Assembly (NCBI GenBank): GCA_964545925.1
Contig: CAZJHM010000016.1
Location: 1-15,976, forward strand
From: CAZJHM01 sp964545925
Lineage (GTDB): Archaea; Iainarchaeota; Iainarchaeia; Iainarchaeales; CAZJHM01
Length of the DNA: 15,976 nucleotides
Direction: 5' to 3'
This document shows, piece by piece, positions 14,573 to 15,976 of this stretch; within the stretch, counting starts at the first letter, position 1, and each line of letters begins with the position of its first letter. Position numbers and translations under genes: made by a program. The notes beneath the pieces were generated by a model. The model worked only from the letters and a program-made list of their open reading frames with translations. It had not been told where the DNA came from and made no database searches.

Positions 14573-15976
14573 AATCTTGTATGCAGTTATTTTCTGCTCT
14601 TAAAGTTTCATTGTAAACAGAATCTAAAATCATTTTAGGATTCCAATAGAATTTTGCATTTGTTCCTGAGCCAACAACACATACCCAATTATTTTCAACT
14701 AAATCAAATATTTGGTCAATTGAATCAATTTCACTTCCTAAGTAATTATAAGGCACTCTGCTTGTTCCATTTAAGGGCACTGAATCTCCTTGTCCAGAAA
14801 CAGTATTGTTTGCCCCACTTGTTAGTTTGGTTGTCCCATTACTTCCTCTCAATTCCATCATACTTCTTGAATCTTGTGGAGTAAATACAACTGTCTGTAA
14901 ATATGTTTTTCCTGTGTTTGTTGGAGAACACCATTCAATTCCATAGTCAGTTATTCCTGATGCTGGAGCACATTTCAAATTATTTGCTGTTGCATGTTTG
15001 TCTGATGTTTCTCTCCAATAATCTAACATTCCAAATCCTTCAAAGTCTTTACAGTTTGTTCCAACTCCATTCCATTGCAATAAACTTGTTGTAGTTGTTT
15101 GTGGAGTATTATCAACTTCAATTGAATACAAACTATATGCCCTTGTTCCTTGTAAATATTCCAATTCCATTAAGATAGGAGTTGCATAACTTGGACTAAA
15201 CTTTATGTCTATGTTTGTTCCTTTTGTAATATCTAATATTATTCCTCTTTCTTTATTGTTCTGTTTTGCAAAGTCTTGCACATTTTCTATATTTACCCAT
15301 CCATTAGATATAGGATTGCTTGATGGATTATTATAACTTAAAACTGCTTGATATTCTCCTCTTCCTGTTCTATATATGCTTGTTAAACTGTGGTTTTGGG
15401 CATTAAACAAAACAGGTTCAATTGATTCTTGTTTGAAATTAACTCCATATCCTTGTCTTCCGTTTTCACTATCTAATCCTATTTCTCCATCCAAAGGCAC
15501 ATAATAGAATGGATTGTCTGGTTGTGGGGCATCCAATCTTGTAAGTTTTATTTTTGGTTCAACTATTGGCTCATTTCCATTGAATATATCCCAACTATCC
15601 CCAAAATTTATCTGGATTCTGGCTTCATATATTCCTGCTTCTAATGCAGATGGAGAACCTGAGTAATCAAACTTTATTTTCTTCAACAACTTATCATATC
15701 CTTTTTGCTCATAATATTCAGGTGTATCAAAGAAACTGTTTTTCTTACTATATTCATCAAAGTCATTTATCATATCTTGATTATAAGCATCTTTCATTAA
15801 ATGTGTTAAGAAATTTGCATATCCAATTATCTTTTCTCTTTCTCCTGCTGTCCAACTTGCTTTTCCTTCTGTTTCTGCTTGGTCTAAGAATAAATATAAT
15901 CTATCCATTGTTCTTGTGCAGTCTCTTGTTCCTGTTCCTGCTTTTGAAATTTGGATATTTATACTATTGTTTGTTG
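14571..15976 (-). CDS. C-terminal part of a second surface protein, paralogous to the giant protein (5' end outside window)
   Basis: The reading frame is open to the window edge: 467 codons, including stop, plus two bases are visible. The ATG at 15908 is internal, since the 22 codons before it stay open and include a Cys matching C1771 of the giant protein. From that Cys (15918-15920) to the end, about 449 residues align to residues 1771-2209 of the giant protein. Shared blocks include YNQDMINDFDEY, SENGRQGYG, CKDFEG with RETSD, TYLQTVVFTPQD, and VCVVGSGTNAKFYWNP, and the conserved cysteines are kept, including one near the C-terminus. It is probably secreted or on the cell surface. Its stop codon overlaps the ribosome binding site of the giant gene, so the two are likely one operon. 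I do not recognise a named family for the shared domain. Confidence 0.85.
   Translation of the reverse strand, partial: TNNSINIQISKAGTGTRDCTRTMDRLYLFLDQAETEGKASWTAGEREKIIGYANFLTHLMKDAYNQDMINDFDEYSKKNSFFDTPEYYEQKGYDKLLKKIKFDYSGSPSALEAGIYEARIQINFGDSWDIFNGNEPIVEPKIKLTRLDAPQPDNPFYYVPLDGEIGLDSENGRQGYGVNFKQESIEPVLFNAQNHSLTSIYRTGRGEYQAVLSYNNPSSNPISNGWVNIENVQDFAKQNNKERGIILDITKGTNIDIKFSPSYATPILMELEYLQGTRAYSLYSIEVDNTPQTTTTSLLQWNGVGTNCKDFEGFGMLDYWRETSDKHATANNLKCAPASGITDYGIEWCSPTNTGKTYLQTVVFTPQDSRSMMELRGSNGTTKLTSGANNTVSGQGDSVPLNGTSRVPYNYLGSEIDSIDQIFDLVENNWVCVVGSGTNAKFYWNPKMILDSVYNETLRAENNCIQD

Noticed and set aside
15906..15908. ATG at 15908 as the true start of the right-hand gene
   Set aside because: The frame stays open upstream to the window end, and the upstream residues include a cysteine that aligns with the paralogous domain. 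No TATA box at the usual spacing or ribosome binding site precedes this ATG.
1..15976. CRISPR array, insertion sequence or transposase
   Set aside because: No regularly spaced direct repeats and no transposase-like frame were found. The only notable repeats are the palindromes listed and the diverged paralogous domain.

Overview
The window looks like a piece of a small, AT-rich archaeal genome, most probably from the DPANN group (Pacearchaeota, Woesearchaeota or Nanoarchaeota type). The evidence is a type 2 methionine aminopeptidase, a family B DNA polymerase with an archaeal C-terminal PCNA-binding peptide, TATA-type promoters placed 22-28 nt before start codons (leaderless transcripts), GGTGA-type ribosome binding sites on operon-internal genes, and a giant surface protein of a kind I associate with DPANN genomes. 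The lineage is inferred from style, not from a phylogenetic marker.

Left part (1-3422): housekeeping genes on the minus strand. These are a tRNA-Arg(GCG), methionine aminopeptidase and replicative-type DNA polymerase B. A few codons of another minus-strand gene may run off the left edge.

Middle part (3495-7813): a plus-strand run with a coiled-coil protein followed by three tightly packed small membrane proteins; a minus-strand coiled-coil protein; and, divergent from it across a mirrored promoter region with a large imperfect palindrome, a 489-residue protein. That protein has the layout of a HerA/VirB4-type (DUF87) ATPase, but its Walker A and Walker B positions are degenerate. It is followed by a convergent minus-strand pair of small membrane proteins that resembles the first two of the earlier trio (3 TM then 4 TM), suggesting a duplicated two-gene unit.

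Right part (7883-15976): a 2209-residue, membrane-anchored surface protein with about six N-terminal beta modules, a long extracellular-type middle, an unexpected Gly/Ala-rich hydrophobic segment around residues 1378-1445, and a cysteine-bearing C-terminal domain. Directly upstream is the end of a second gene whose last ~449 residues are clearly homologous to that C-terminal domain. Its 5' end is outside the window.

The giant proteins, the paired small membrane proteins, the coiled-coil proteins and the inactive-looking HerA-like protein may form one cell-envelope or attachment/secretion assembly. That link is inferred from clustering and architecture only. The most useful leads are the pseudo-ATPase, the hydrophobic insert in the giant protein, the tandem paralogues, the unclear start of the giant gene, and the symmetrical divergent promoter.
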